Notes: generated from the sequence alone by a model not told the origin. A stretch of 64,000 nt of DNA from CAIKBL01 sp964555355 (GCA_964555355.1 CAZKRY010000002.1:186001-250000); one strand, 5' to 3'. Shown: positions 9,144-18,501, numbered from the stretch's first letter. Numbers and translations are program-made.

Positions 9144-10160
9144 CTACGTCGCAGATTTATTGGCTTCGCGATTGCCATAGCCGTAGCCATAACCGTAGCC
9201 ATAGCCGTATCCGTAGCCATACGAGCGACCCACCGTACGGTGGCGAATTTTGTTTAGCACGACGCCGGTAATTGGCACGTGATCGAGCGCCATCAGTGCG
9301 CTTTTCAGCGTTTCTTGTGTCGTTTTGTACGCTTCCACGACCAACACAACTTGACCAATCATCGGCGCGAGCGCCGCAGCGCCTGACGTTGCTAACACCG
9401 GTGGTGCGTCAAAGATAATAATGCGGTCAGGGTAGCGAGTCGCGAGTTCGCGAGTTAGGTCAAGCATTGCTTGCGACGCCAAGCGCTCGGTAATGCCTTC
9501 GCGTACCGTGCCTGCCGGGAAAAATGATAGCGACGGCACATTCGTGCGCATTAGCACATCGCTTATATCAAGATCCGGGTGCGCTAAGTAATCGTATAGT
9601 CCCGTGCGATTAAACGCACCGAAAAGACGACTTAGATCGGATTTCAAAATATCGATGTCAACCGCCAAAACGGTACGATCAATCTCGTTCGCTAGGCTAA
9701 GCGCTAGATTGGTCGATGTGTAGGTCTTCCCTTCACCAGGTACGGAACTCGTTACCATGATGAGGTTGGGCGGCGCGCTCGACGGATTAACGCCCGGTAC
9801 CATATTCGCGATGAGTTTACGCTTTATTTCTTGGAACTCCTCCGAAAGCCGGGAGGCAGGATCACCGGGAATCAGGAATCCCAACGCGCGCAAACGATCG
9901 AAATCTATGTTTAATTGAACATTGCCAACGCTGCCCGCTACCTGCGGCGTTGCAATGCTTCGTGAGGAAGTTGGTGCGGAAGGTACTTTTCTTGCCGGCT
10001 CGGCGACCAATGCCGGTTCTACTACCGCAGGAATATCTCGTTCAACGTGCTCATGCTCGACCGAACTTGCGGGTTGGGAAGAATCGGTTGCGATCTCCTC
10101 GGCGGCTTCCGGTGTGCTTTCACCGGTCAGTCGGCGCATTGCTCTTTCGATCGTGCTCAC
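9144..10160 (-). CDS. XrtA-associated tyrosine autokinase
   Basis: A 338-aa cytoplasmic bacterial tyrosine kinase (BY-kinase) that works with the chain-length protein encoded just upstream. It has Walker A SSVPGEGKT (residues 138-146), Walker A' VLAVDIDILKSDL (164-176) and Walker B IIIFDAPP (247-254). The first ~85 residues are an acidic, proline-rich linker. The C-terminal tail contains eight consecutive Tyr-Gly pairs (residues 314-329), the expected autophosphorylation cluster, encoded by a simple hexanucleotide-type repeat at about 9172-9222. The start overlaps the chain-length gene stop by ATGA, so translation is coupled. In the family, phosphorylation cycling of the tail controls polymer length. 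Confidence 0.94.
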   Translation of the reverse strand: MSTIERAMRRLTGESTPEAAEEIATDSSQPASSVEHEHVERDIPAVVEPALVAEPARKVPSAPTSSRSIATPQVAGSVGNVQLNIDFDRLRALGFLIPGDPASRLSEEFQEIKRKLIANMVPGVNPSSAPPNLIMVTSSVPGEGKTYTSTNLALSLANEIDRTVLAVDIDILKSDLSRLFGAFNRTGLYDYLAHPDLDISDVLMRTNVPSLSFFPAGTVREGITERLASQAMLDLTRELATRYPDRIIIFDAPPVLATSGAAALAPMIGQVVLVVEAYKTTQETLKSALMALDHVPITGVVLNKIRHRTVGRSYGYGYGYGYGYGYGYGNREANKSAT

Positions 10161-11818
10161 GATATTTTCCCCATTAGGGTGGCAATTTTGTTATGGACAT
10201 CGAAGCCCAATAAATCTAGTGCAATCTGACCGGCATAAATTCCTATTAATCCAGATAACACGAGTACAAATGCAGTCATCTCCATACGTCGTTGCTGCCG
10301 ATGAGCGACGCTCGACATCATACTTATCACCCCGAGTACCGGGAGACCAGTCAACGTCTTAAGGTCCGGAATATCGACAATCCGGGGATTGAGCTGAGAC
10401 AAGACCACCGCAAATGCGGCGCCGATGCCAAGACCAGCGAGTAGAACGATCGACGCAAATAAAATGCGATGTGGCCCAGTTGGTTCAAGCGGTACGCGCG
10501 TCGGTTCGATTATCTTTATCTTCACTTCATCTTCGGATTGATCGGCCTCGCGTCCCATGTTCATCAATTCGCGGCGTTTCAGCAACTCGTCGTACTGGGA
10601 TTTGGTGATGCCATAATCACGATTGAGTCTCGTCAACTCTGCTTCGACTTCCGGCACGATATCCACACGCTTTCTCAAATCCTTGACGCGGCGTTTGAAC
10701 TCTTTCACACGCTCTTGCAAGCCGGCCACAGTTGCATCCGCCTGCGCGGCTTTTAACTTGATTTGCTGTTGATAAGGGGACTCGAGCCCTGAGGGTCCGA
10801 AGTCGTCAGTTCCTGCGGGCGCATTCGCGGCCGCGGCCATTAATTCTTTCGCCTTATCCTCTTTACGTTGTTCGTATTTCTGGATCAACTTGCGCATCGC
10901 GACGATATCCGGATGCTTCTCGGTGTAATTCAGTAGCAGTTCTTCAATGCGCGATTCCAGGTCCGATATCTTGTTGTCGAACACGGCCAGTTCGGGAAAC
11001 TCCGCCGCGCCTACCCCCGGTTCTTCGTCCAATGCGGCCCAAAGGTCGTCTTCATCGACGTATCCCTCTACTCCCTTGCTTGCTTTCGATATCGTTTCGA
11101 TCTCTTTCTTCATTTGATCGCGGCGACGTTGGGCTTCTTTCAGCTTTAGCTGCGCATCTTTGAGTTCCTTCATCGCGGACTCTAGCTGCGAAAAAAAGCC
11201 GCCTTGCGACCCTGGCATGATGCCGACATTGCGCTGCTTGAACTGCTTTAAACGATCTTCGGACTCGATCAAGCGTTTTTCGTAAGCCGCAATCTGTTGC
11301 TCAAGAAAGTTCTGCGTCGTCACGGAATCCTTGCGCGAATCGCCAAGCGACTGTTCCATGAATGTATTTAAAAGTTCGTCGACGACGAGTTTCGCGACTT
11401 TAGGGTCTCCATCGGTGAAGCTGATGTCGTATATGTTGTCTCCGCGTCCGGTTGCGATTGAAATCTTGGACGCCAGATTATTAATCACCGTATCGAATTC
11501 TTCGGGCGTTTTTGCTTTGAGATCAAGGTCAGCGCGGCGTGCGATTTCTTCCAGATTTGGGCGCGTTAGTAGGGTCTTGCTAAGCAAAATCGCAGTGTCC
11601 GAAAGCGCTCCACTGTTAAAGGCGATTCCGCTCAATAACGGTCGCAACATCGAGCGAGAATCTAGGAAGACTTTTGCGCGAACTTCGTAAGTATCCGGCA
11701 TCGACTGCACGAAACCCCAGCCGAAGAAGCAAAGCACCGCGGCAAGCACCATGCCGGCCCAACGATAAAGCCAAGCCATTCGCAAGAACGAGCGTATGAA
11801 TTGGACTTGTTCAAACAT
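10157..11818 (-). CDS. XrtA system polysaccharide chain-length determinant (Wzz-like)
   Basis: A 553-aa inner-membrane polysaccharide co-polymerase. There is a transmembrane helix near residues 15-35 and a Wzz domain (YEVRAKVFLDSRSMLRPLL). A long charged coiled coil (roughly 180-430) projects into the periplasm. Near the C-terminus are a second helix (ILFASIVLLAGLGIGAAFAV, about 465-490) and a third (about 525-545). The usual Pro-rich motif before the second helix is present (EPTRVPLEPTGPHR). It sets exopolysaccharide length together with the tyrosine kinase that overlaps it by 4 bases. A 56-base gap separates it from the upstream export lipoprotein. Confidence 0.94.
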   Translation of the reverse strand: MFEQVQFIRSFLRMAWLYRWAGMVLAAVLCFFGWGFVQSMPDTYEVRAKVFLDSRSMLRPLLSGIAFNSGALSDTAILLSKTLLTRPNLEEIARRADLDLKAKTPEEFDTVINNLASKISIATGRGDNIYDISFTDGDPKVAKLVVDELLNTFMEQSLGDSRKDSVTTQNFLEQQIAAYEKRLIESEDRLKQFKQRNVGIMPGSQGGFFSQLESAMKELKDAQLKLKEAQRRRDQMKKEIETISKASKGVEGYVDEDDLWAALDEEPGVGAAEFPELAVFDNKISDLESRIEELLLNYTEKHPDIVAMRKLIQKYEQRKEDKAKELMAAAANAPAGTDDFGPSGLESPYQQQIKLKAAQADATVAGLQERVKEFKRRVKDLRKRVDIVPEVEAELTRLNRDYGITKSQYDELLKRRELMNMGREADQSEDEVKIKIIEPTRVPLEPTGPHRILFASIVLLAGLGIGAAFAVVLSQLNPRIVDIPDLKTLTGLPVLGVISMMSSVAHRQQRRMEMTAFVLVLSGLIGIYAGQIALDLLGFDVHNKIATLMGKIS

Positions 11819-11874
11819 CGTCTAGCATCACCATTTTCGTTTCTTGGGCCATCAACCTATAAGTTAGATATCGC

Positions 11875-12540
11875 TTAAAACCAGGCTTCGGGAATGATGA
11901 GAATATCGCCGGGCTGAAGGTCGACATTGGCCGAAAAATCACCGTCTCGCACCAAATCATCCAGTCGCACGTTGTATTCCAACTCCTTGCCCTCGGCGTA
12001 ACGCACCAAGACGGTACGATTACCGGCTGCATAATCTGTGACGCCGCCTACCCTTATCATTAGATCGAGCAGGGTCATATTTTTCTTGTACGGCGTAGAC
12101 GTCGGCCGCGTGGCTTCGCCCACCACTCTCACTTGATCAACGTACTCGCCAACGAATCCCGATGGAATCACCGTGACGAGCGGATCACGCACGTATTCGC
12201 CCAGTTCTTTTTCAAGTTCGATTGACAATTGAGGCGGCGTCTTACCCGTTGCCAAAAATTCCTTAATGAGCGGTGTTGAGAATTTGCCGTCGGGACGCAC
12301 GGTCACATTCGTCGATAACTCGGGGTTGCGCCAAACAAAAATATTGAGCGAATCTCCCGGCCCCACACGATAGGTCCAATCCTTTGCAAGATCGCTCTGC
12401 TTGGGCGCGGGCTCGCGCGACGACCAAACAATTTCGCGTAGCTCTCTGAGGTTGTTGCCGCACCCTGTCAGAAGTGCGCTTATCGCGATAATCCCGTAAA
12501 TGCTAAATCTGCGGGTCCAGTCAGAAAACATGCCCCTCAT
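11875..12540 (-). CDS. XrtA-associated polysaccharide export lipoprotein (Wza-like)
   Basis: About 221 aa, the first visible gene of the exopolysaccharide operon. The signal peptide ends in the lipobox LLTGC, so the protein is probably lipidated and placed in the outer membrane. A poly-export domain (YRVGPGDSLNIFVWRNPELS) and a SLBB domain (VRVVGEATRPTSTPY onward) follow. It should form the outer-membrane exit channel. The frame is open to 12561. I choose the ATG at 12538-12540 because AGGAAGGG lies 7 bases upstream of it, an excellent ribosome-binding site that would otherwise fall inside the coding region. It is shorter than E. coli Wza, as usual for this XrtA subfamily. Confidence 0.94.
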   Translation of the reverse strand: MRGMFSDWTRRFSIYGIIAISALLTGCGNNLRELREIVWSSREPAPKQSDLAKDWTYRVGPGDSLNIFVWRNPELSTNVTVRPDGKFSTPLIKEFLATGKTPPQLSIELEKELGEYVRDPLVTVIPSGFVGEYVDQVRVVGEATRPTSTPYKKNMTLLDLMIRVGGVTDYAAGNRTVLVRYAEGKELEYNVRLDDLVRDGDFSANVDLQPGDILIIPEAWF

Positions 12541-12874
12541 AAAATAACCCTTCCTCTTCATGCTTCGAGTCTATCTCGTGGTGCGGCGGCCAGGCATCCA
12601 AGTGATGCATCAGCTGGAAACTGCTGATTTGCCCAATAGGGCACATTTTTCAACTATTTACCTTTGATGTCTAGCGTAACTTCCGAAAAGCGAACCAACC
12701 TCTTACAAGGCCATGCCGGAATGAACTCGGAAGCTGCTGTGTATGTTGCGGAAAGCGGCTCGAGCGGTCGAGACTTTAGAACTAAATGCCCCCATTGGGA
12801 GTGATGCGGTTGGCAGCTTCATTGCGCCATGTAATCTTGGCGCCGCCTTCAGCAAGAAACAGGGGAAACCAAGA
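12541..12874. other. Leader/promoter region of the EPS operon
   Basis: About 330 bases between the stop of the acyltransferase and the start of the export lipoprotein, both on the minus strand. No gene seen. A dyad, TGCCC-AATA-GGGCA, lies at 12630-12643, about 90 bases upstream of the lipoprotein start, where an operator or leader hairpin would sit. I found no -24/-12 sigma-54 site here, unlike the PEP-CTERM gene and the sugar-transferase gene. A sigma-70 promoter is presumed but not recognisable. Confidence 0.4.
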
Positions 12875-14083
12875 CTATCGGTTAAACGTGATATGCCGTT
12901 GCGAGAATTCTAGCTCCCCGCGGGCGGCCCCAATTTCCAAGAAGCTATTCGCTGCCTGCTCATCAACCGCAGCAAGCAATGCGAGTTCACGCGGTCCGCC
13001 ACGAAAAACAAGTTGGGAGGGATTACTCCGATCTGGCACTGCTTGTTGCTTGGCGACTTCCAGGGCGAACTCCAAACGCTGGCCTGCTGGCGCGAACGCG
13101 AGCACCATGGCTAACTCGTCCATTGAGCGCATACGAGAGGAAAATATCCTGAATAACCGACGACAACGCTCGGGATTTTTTTGAAGCTGTTCTTGAAAAG
13201 TCGCGCGGTCCAAGGTCATTAGTTCGCTGTCGGTAACGGCAGCGGCAGTGGCCGAGCGCGGCTGCTCATCAATGAGTGCTAATTCGCCAAAGAGGTCGCC
13301 ACGTCCTAGATGAGCCAACGTAAGTTCCTCGCCGCTTTCCCGCTTGCGGGAGATCCTTATCTCACCAGAATCAACGACATACGCGTGCTCGCCGATATCG
13401 CCTTCAAAAAACACGGATTCTCCGGCGCGATACACCATGCGCTCGAAACTGTCTTGAAAAGCGCTCAAGGCGGTATCCGGAAGATCGCTGAAAGCCCAGC
13501 CGACGAATTGTTCCGTGGTGCCAAACAGTGGGATAACGTGGTTACCTATTTCCTCATTCCAGATTTTCTCGCTCAGTTGGGTGAATCCCAAACGGCGGTA
13601 CATGCCGGCGGTTTCAAAGTTCACGACCACCAAGATATGGGTGGCTCCATACCGGTGACATACCGTCGCCGCCATCCGAAACATCGCGCGAATCACGTCG
13701 CGGCGGCGGCGCCAGTTAGCACGGACGGCAAGCATGCCGGCACTGCCGAACTGGGCGGGAATTACCTTCCCATTTTCATCCACGCCGGCATTGATCTCAC
13801 CCGACCGCGCTTTGAGCCGATGATCCGAAAAATCGTAGAGCTCATCTGCCGGCATCCCCACTTCACTGTCCTTGAGGAGCCGCATGGTCGCGACCGGCTC
13901 AGTCCCCTCATAGGCAACGACATGATAGGCATTGGGAAAAGCGTCGAAGCGGTCTACTAGACGGTGCCCATGGACAGGTTTGCCGCCGAATTTGCCATCC
14001 TCAACGACAAAGACTTCATGACGCAGCCACAGGGCGTCGTCTATTTCTTTGGCATTTTGGGCCAGTTTAATTCGTATAGGCAT
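12875..14083 (-). CDS. GNAT/FeeM-like acyltransferase fused to a cyclic-nucleotide-binding (CRP-like) module
   Basis: 402 aa. Residues 1 to ~190 form an N-acyltransferase-like domain (LRHEVFVVEDG, VATMRLLKD, then GSAGMLAVRANWRRRRDVI, ending GMYRRLGFTQL), resembling N-acyl amino acid synthases and PEP-CTERM-linked acyltransferases. Residues ~205-330 are a cyclic-nucleotide-binding domain with a good phosphate-binding cassette, FGELALIDEQPRSATA, including the Arg-Ser pair. The remaining ~70 residues resemble the dimer helix and a degenerate winged helix of CRP/FNR proteins. I infer an acyltransferase gated by a cyclic nucleotide; acyl donor and acceptor are unknown. It is divergent from the amidotransferase-like gene (~190 bases apart). 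A regulator that senses an acylated product is an alternative. Confidence 0.8.
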   Translation of the reverse strand: MPIRIKLAQNAKEIDDALWLRHEVFVVEDGKFGGKPVHGHRLVDRFDAFPNAYHVVAYEGTEPVATMRLLKDSEVGMPADELYDFSDHRLKARSGEINAGVDENGKVIPAQFGSAGMLAVRANWRRRRDVIRAMFRMAATVCHRYGATHILVVVNFETAGMYRRLGFTQLSEKIWNEEIGNHVIPLFGTTEQFVGWAFSDLPDTALSAFQDSFERMVYRAGESVFFEGDIGEHAYVVDSGEIRISRKRESGEELTLAHLGRGDLFGELALIDEQPRSATAAAVTDSELMTLDRATFQEQLQKNPERCRRLFRIFSSRMRSMDELAMVLAFAPAGQRLEFALEVAKQQAVPDRSNPSQLVFRGGPRELALLAAVDEQAANSFLEIGAARGELEFSQRHITFNR

Positions 14084-14271
14084 CGTAGCTTTCTGGTTTC
14101 AGGTGGAGTTTAACAGACCCCGATATCGCCGCGCAGAGTTGCATTAAATGCTAGTGCCGAACGTGAATTCTTTGTTTTCAACATGGCGGGTCCAGGCTCC
14201 CCGTTAAAGAAATGACTTGAGTAACGTATGATTGGCCATCTCTGAACTCCAGTGACGTGCTGTCTATTTCC

Positions 14272-15342
14272 ATGAAAAAGTGCCAGCGCTGCCTTCTACC
14301 GGCTGCCGTCCCAAATGCAGAAATCGACGCGGCCGGTACTTGCCGATTTTGTCGTGAGTTCGTGCCCGGAACACAAACGATCGAAGAGGATGCTCGGCGA
14401 CGCTTCGAACATGACCTCGAAACAACCTTGTCGAACCGGAAAGGACAAGGGCAATACGATTGCCTAGTCCCGTTTAGCGGTGGCAAGGACAGCGCCTGGC
14501 TTCTCTACAAGCTCGTTGTCGAATACAAGCTTCGCGTGCTGGCATTCACCGTTGACGTGAACATTCCCAAAATCGCTTGGAAAAACATTCGACAAACCAT
14601 CGCGGTACTTGGGTGTGATCACCTGACTTATTCACCTCCCTCGGATTTCTATCGCAAGCTCTTTCGCTATTTGCTGTGTAATCAAGAAGAACGCGGCGCG
14701 GTGTATACGGTGTCCTATGTTTATGCACCGCTTTTCGAAGGCGACTCGATCAAACTAGCGGTCGAAAAAAATATCCCACTCGTACTTGCCGGTTACTCGC
14801 CTGGTCAGCCGGAACCTGAGCGAATGCTATATGAATTTTCTCGAACGCTAATCGAACGCACCGACTGGACACCGCCCGGACTCATCCAGAGTGGGCAGTT
14901 TAGCGAGATTGAATTGCTTCGGTTCTTCAATCCCGCGCGCTTTAAACCGGATACTCGGTTTCCTCGCTATTTAGCGCCGTTTCACGCATGGCGGTACAAC
15001 CAAGACGAAGCGATGCGAATCGTTGTGCAGAAAGGCCTCATTGCATCCTCTCGGAACGCGAGTCCAGTGTTCAGCAATTACCCTATCAATTGGTTATTGA
15101 TGTATTCCGATTTAAAGCACTTCGGATACAACCCGTACGCGCCAGAATTCGCAACTTTAATCCGAGAAGGTAAAGCGAAACGCTCCGAATGGCGAGTAAT
15201 GGCACCGCTGGTCGACTTGATGATTCGAAAACGTTGGTTTCTGGGCCGACACATTACCGAACATTTGAAATGGCTAGGACTTGACTCGGCTGATCTTCAA
15301 ATAACGCGCTCTCGCGGAGCGTACGATCCGATCGTTCAATGA
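14272..15342 (+). CDS. PP-loop amidotransferase-like protein (WbpG/N-acetyl sugar amidotransferase type)
   Basis: About 356 aa. The N-terminus has two CxxC pairs (Cys4/Cys7 and Cys24/Cys27 from the chosen ATG), a probable zinc ribbon. Next comes the ATP pyrophosphatase motif PFSGGKDSAWLLYKL of the adenine nucleotide alpha-hydrolase superfamily. This layout matches WbpG-like amidotransferases, which adenylate a substrate and accept ammonia from a glutaminase partner. No glutaminase subunit is adjacent, so the nitrogen (or sulfur) source is unclear. A GTG at 14257 is an alternative start; neither has a clear ribosome-binding site. It is followed 28 bases later by the acyl-CoA ligase gene and probably co-transcribed. 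Confidence 0.82.
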   Translation: MKKCQRCLLPAAVPNAEIDAAGTCRFCREFVPGTQTIEEDARRRFEHDLETTLSNRKGQGQYDCLVPFSGGKDSAWLLYKLVVEYKLRVLAFTVDVNIPKIAWKNIRQTIAVLGCDHLTYSPPSDFYRKLFRYLLCNQEERGAVYTVSYVYAPLFEGDSIKLAVEKNIPLVLAGYSPGQPEPERMLYEFSRTLIERTDWTPPGLIQSGQFSEIELLRFFNPARFKPDTRFPRYLAPFHAWRYNQDEAMRIVVQKGLIASSRNASPVFSNYPINWLLMYSDLKHFGYNPYAPEFATLIREGKAKRSEWRVMAPLVDLMIRKRWFLGRHITEHLKWLGLDSADLQITRSRGAYDPIVQ

Positions 15343-15370
15343 CCGCTCGATTTGCGAGCGATAGGCCCGC

Positions 15371-17173
15371 ATGTCCCTCGCACCTTTAGTTCTTCCCGAC
15401 TATTACCTGCGTCAGGCATCTAACCAACCCGATAGCGTCGCTTTTTGGGTCCGCGAAGAAACGCAGTGGGTACCTGTGCGATGGGCGGACTTTGTAACTC
15501 AAGCTAAAGCGCTTGCTTCGGCATTTGCCGCCGCAGGGCTTGGACCGGAATCTTGTCTGGGGATTATGGCCCCTACCAGTCTCGACTGGGAGATTTGCCA
15601 GTTTGCCGCCCTATATGTCGGTGCGGCGGTTGTCGGTCTCGACCCGCACGACCAACCCGAGCGGTTAGAAGCGATGGCGAATACCGCAGCAATCAAGGGA
15701 GTGGTGCTCGGGGATTTCGCTTATGCCGAAAAACTAAATCTCTCGCGAATCCCATCATTGCGATTTGCACTGTTGCTTAAGCCCGAAGAGAATCCGCCTG
15801 ACACCTCGTTGACCTGGCTTAGTTTTAAAGCGTCGTGCACCGCTAACGTGCAACCTCCTCCAATGCGCGCCACGCCTGAGGGACTTGCGACCATCGTGTT
15901 CACATCCGGCAGTACCGGAGTTCCCAAAGGCATCGGGTACTCGCACGCGCAAGTCTGTCTCGCACTTGAAAACATTTTGAATGCGTTTCCGCAGATAGAT
16001 AGCGCGGACCGATTAGTCTGCTGGCTTCCTCTCTCGAATCTGTTTCAACGCATGCTTAATTTCTGTGCGGCAGGACGAGGGGCGCAGTCCTTTGTACTGT
16101 CCGATCCGCGGGAAATTGTGCATCACTTGCCGACGATCAGGCCGAGTGTCTTTGTCGCCGTTCCGCGCTTTTTCGAGAAACTAAATGAAGGAATAACCGC
16201 TCGTATCGAGCAACAACCCGTCGTACTTCGTGCGCTAGCGAAATGGGCGCTGGCAGTTGGGGACAAAATAGCGCGCCGGCGTCGGTGCGGTGAATCCCTG
16301 AATCTATTTCATCATACGCGCTACTTGCTCGCCGACCGACTGGTACTCCAGAAGTTACGTGGCGCTCTAGGCGGGCGCATTCGCTTCATGGTGAGTGGCT
16401 CCGCACCGTTTCCGTTATGGCTGTTAGAGCGCTTTGATGGCATGGGCTTACGGGTGCTCGAGGCCTACGGATTAAGCGAAAACGTGGTACCGATCGCGCT
16501 GAACAAATTTGATGACTTCCGTTTGGGCTCGGTAGGGAAAGCGCTCCCGGCAAACCTGATTCGCCTCGCGGAAGATGGAGAGCTGCTCGTGAAAGGCGAC
16601 GGCGTATTCAGCGGGTATCTTGGGCAGGCAACGCCTGCTGAATCTTTTGATACCGACGGGTACTTAAGGACGGGAGATCTAGCTCGCATCGAGGACGACG
16701 GTTTTTTATATCTTGTCGGCCGTAAATCGGAAGTGTTTAAGACCTCGACCGGACGCAAAATCGCTCCGCTCGCGCTCGAAGCACTTCTCACCAGAATCGC
16801 CGAGATCGACCAAGCTATGGTGCTCGGAGCAGAGCGGAAAGCGTTAGCGGCAATCGTTACCTTAACACCCGCCTTCGCCGACGGTTGCGCAACACCGGCG
16901 ACGTTAAGTCGGCTGGCGCTGCACCTCGCCGCACGCATACGCGAAGAGTTTCAAACACAGCCTGACTACCTGAAAATTGCCGGATTGATAGTCGCGCGAA
17001 AGCCGTTTTCACTCGAGAAAAGCGAACTCACAACGAACCTAAAGCTACGTCGCAAAGCAATAGAATCGAATTTCTGCGCAGCGGTTGAGCGGCTCTACTT
17101 TCAATTGGAAGCGACACACACAGGCTTCACCGAGATCATTGACGAGGGCCTTGTCTGTCTTGCAATTTGCTAG
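15371..17173 (+). CDS. AMP-forming acyl-CoA synthetase (long-chain type)
   Basis: 600 aa, a full-length ANL-superfamily adenylating enzyme. It has the P-loop TIVFTSGSTGVPKG, a conserved VSGSAPFPLWLLERF, the adenine-site motif EAYGLSENV, the hinge region YLRTGDLARIEDDGFLYLVG, and a C-terminal Lys in LEKSELTTNLKLRRK. It should activate a fatty acid as an acyl-adenylate and then a thioester. Sequence and length resemble long-chain acyl-CoA synthetases rather than the shorter ligase typical of XrtA loci. Its stop codon TAG overlaps the ribosome-binding site of the next gene, an SDR thioester reductase-like protein. This suggests sequential activation and reduction of an acyl chain. Confidence 0.9.
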   Translation: MSLAPLVLPDYYLRQASNQPDSVAFWVREETQWVPVRWADFVTQAKALASAFAAAGLGPESCLGIMAPTSLDWEICQFAALYVGAAVVGLDPHDQPERLEAMANTAAIKGVVLGDFAYAEKLNLSRIPSLRFALLLKPEENPPDTSLTWLSFKASCTANVQPPPMRATPEGLATIVFTSGSTGVPKGIGYSHAQVCLALENILNAFPQIDSADRLVCWLPLSNLFQRMLNFCAAGRGAQSFVLSDPREIVHHLPTIRPSVFVAVPRFFEKLNEGITARIEQQPVVLRALAKWALAVGDKIARRRRCGESLNLFHHTRYLLADRLVLQKLRGALGGRIRFMVSGSAPFPLWLLERFDGMGLRVLEAYGLSENVVPIALNKFDDFRLGSVGKALPANLIRLAEDGELLVKGDGVFSGYLGQATPAESFDTDGYLRTGDLARIEDDGFLYLVGRKSEVFKTSTGRKIAPLALEALLTRIAEIDQAMVLGAERKALAAIVTLTPAFADGCATPATLSRLALHLAARIREEFQTQPDYLKIAGLIVARKPFSLEKSELTTNLKLRRKAIESNFCAAVERLYFQLEATHTGFTEIIDEGLVCLAIC

Positions 17174-17183
17174 AGGCTTAACG

Positions 17184-18311
17184 ATGCGTAACGTATACCT
17201 ACTAACCGGCGCAACAGGTGTTGTGGGGAGTGGCATTGTACCGACTCTCCTCACGCAAAGTGACGCGGAAGTTCGCCTGTTAATGAGACCGAACAAGGGT
17301 CAGGATCTTACGGCCCGTTTCAATGAGCTCAGTAAGTTTTGGCTCGCTCACTATCCTGGAATGACTAATGCTTTATTGCGGAGCCGCGTTTCACCCATCA
17401 GCGGCGAAATTACCGAACCAGACTTAGGGATCGCGCCGGACGTGCAGCAGGATCTAGAAAAACAGTGCACGAACATCATTCATTGCGCGGCGAGCGTGCG
17501 TATGAATCTCAGTTTGCTGGAAGCGCGCGCAACGGCCGTCGCGCCGGTCGAGCGGGTTATCGAGTTGGCGAAGCGCTGCACACAGCTACGCAAGATCGAG
17601 TTTATCAGTACGGTCGGCGTCGGCGGACGGCGCGTCGGACCGCTACCGGAACGTTGGATTGAAGAGCCACGCGAATTTCACAATACCTACGAGGCGAGCA
17701 AAGCGGAAGCGGAAAATGTGATTCAACGTCATATTGCGCAAGGTCTGCCGGCAACCGTGCATAGGCCGAGTATGGTCGTTGGGGATTCGGTTAGCGGCGC
17801 CATCATCCATTTTCAAATTTTTTATTTCATTTGCGATTTTTTGAGTGGCCGGCGCACATTTGGCATATATCCAGATATCAGTAACGGAACTCTGGATATC
17901 GTGCCCAACGATTTTGTCGCCCGTGCCGTTGTAGCGGCGTCGCAGGACGCGCGCACGGTAGGGGAAGTTTTTCACCTTTGCTCTGGACCGTCGCGCGCGT
18001 TGCAGTTGACTGCGCTGCGAGACGTTGTGCGGCGACTGTATCAAGCGCATGGACGTCTGGCTCGCTTGCCGAAACTCGATCTGAGCACCGCTAACTTCAT
18101 GCGCTTATTGCGAACGCTCGCGATTTTCATGCCTGCGCGCAAACGGCGAGCGCTCGGCACCCTGCCGGTCTATCTGGATTATTTATCCGGCGTGCAGGAG
18201 TTTGCCAATGACATAACCACCGGCAAATTGGCGACCTTTGGGTTGCAACCGCCTGACAACGGGATGGTGCTCGAGACTGTTTTGGAATTTTATTTGCGTT
18301 CAATCAAGTAA
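17184..18311 (+). CDS. Thioester reductase/fatty acyl-CoA reductase-like SDR
   Basis: 375 aa. An extended short-chain dehydrogenase with the NAD(P)-binding motif TGATGVVGSG at residues 8-17, catalytic ISTVGVGG and YEASKAEAE (Tyr-x3-Lys), and the 'male sterility' (NAD_binding_4) pattern FQIFYFICDFLSG. It would reduce an acyl thioester to an aldehyde or alcohol, or act on a related lipid. The frame is open from 17085, inside the ligase gene, but GAGG lies 7 bases before the ATG at 17184-17186 and the domain starts right there. It is tightly coupled to the acyl-CoA synthetase, which would supply its substrate. Confidence 0.86.
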   Translation: MRNVYLLTGATGVVGSGIVPTLLTQSDAEVRLLMRPNKGQDLTARFNELSKFWLAHYPGMTNALLRSRVSPISGEITEPDLGIAPDVQQDLEKQCTNIIHCAASVRMNLSLLEARATAVAPVERVIELAKRCTQLRKIEFISTVGVGGRRVGPLPERWIEEPREFHNTYEASKAEAENVIQRHIAQGLPATVHRPSMVVGDSVSGAIIHFQIFYFICDFLSGRRTFGIYPDISNGTLDIVPNDFVARAVVAASQDARTVGEVFHLCSGPSRALQLTALRDVVRRLYQAHGRLARLPKLDLSTANFMRLLRTLAIFMPARKRRALGTLPVYLDYLSGVQEFANDITTGKLATFGLQPPDNGMVLETVLEFYLRSIK

Positions 18312-18501
18312 CGGGGACTCTGACGTCGGCATACACGTATCGCTAGCGCCCAGAATCGTCATCTCCATCCGGCCGCCGTTTCACCGGGCATCCGTGGCAT
18401 TTGGCCCGCTTTTTTCAATAGATTCCCAATTCCCGCTCGGTAGCGTGTTCGAGAGTGTGAAGCGCGCTGTAGACCTCGCCGCTATCGGCCCTTTAGGGGG
18501 T

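Noticed and set aside
13310..13960. 216-codon plus-strand frame opposite the acyltransferase
   Set aside because: It is antisense to a gene with clear domains and has no recognisable motif.
14120..14165. Weak -24/-12-like site before the acyltransferase
   Set aside because: CGGCAC-N5-TTTA misses both the first T and the -12 GC.
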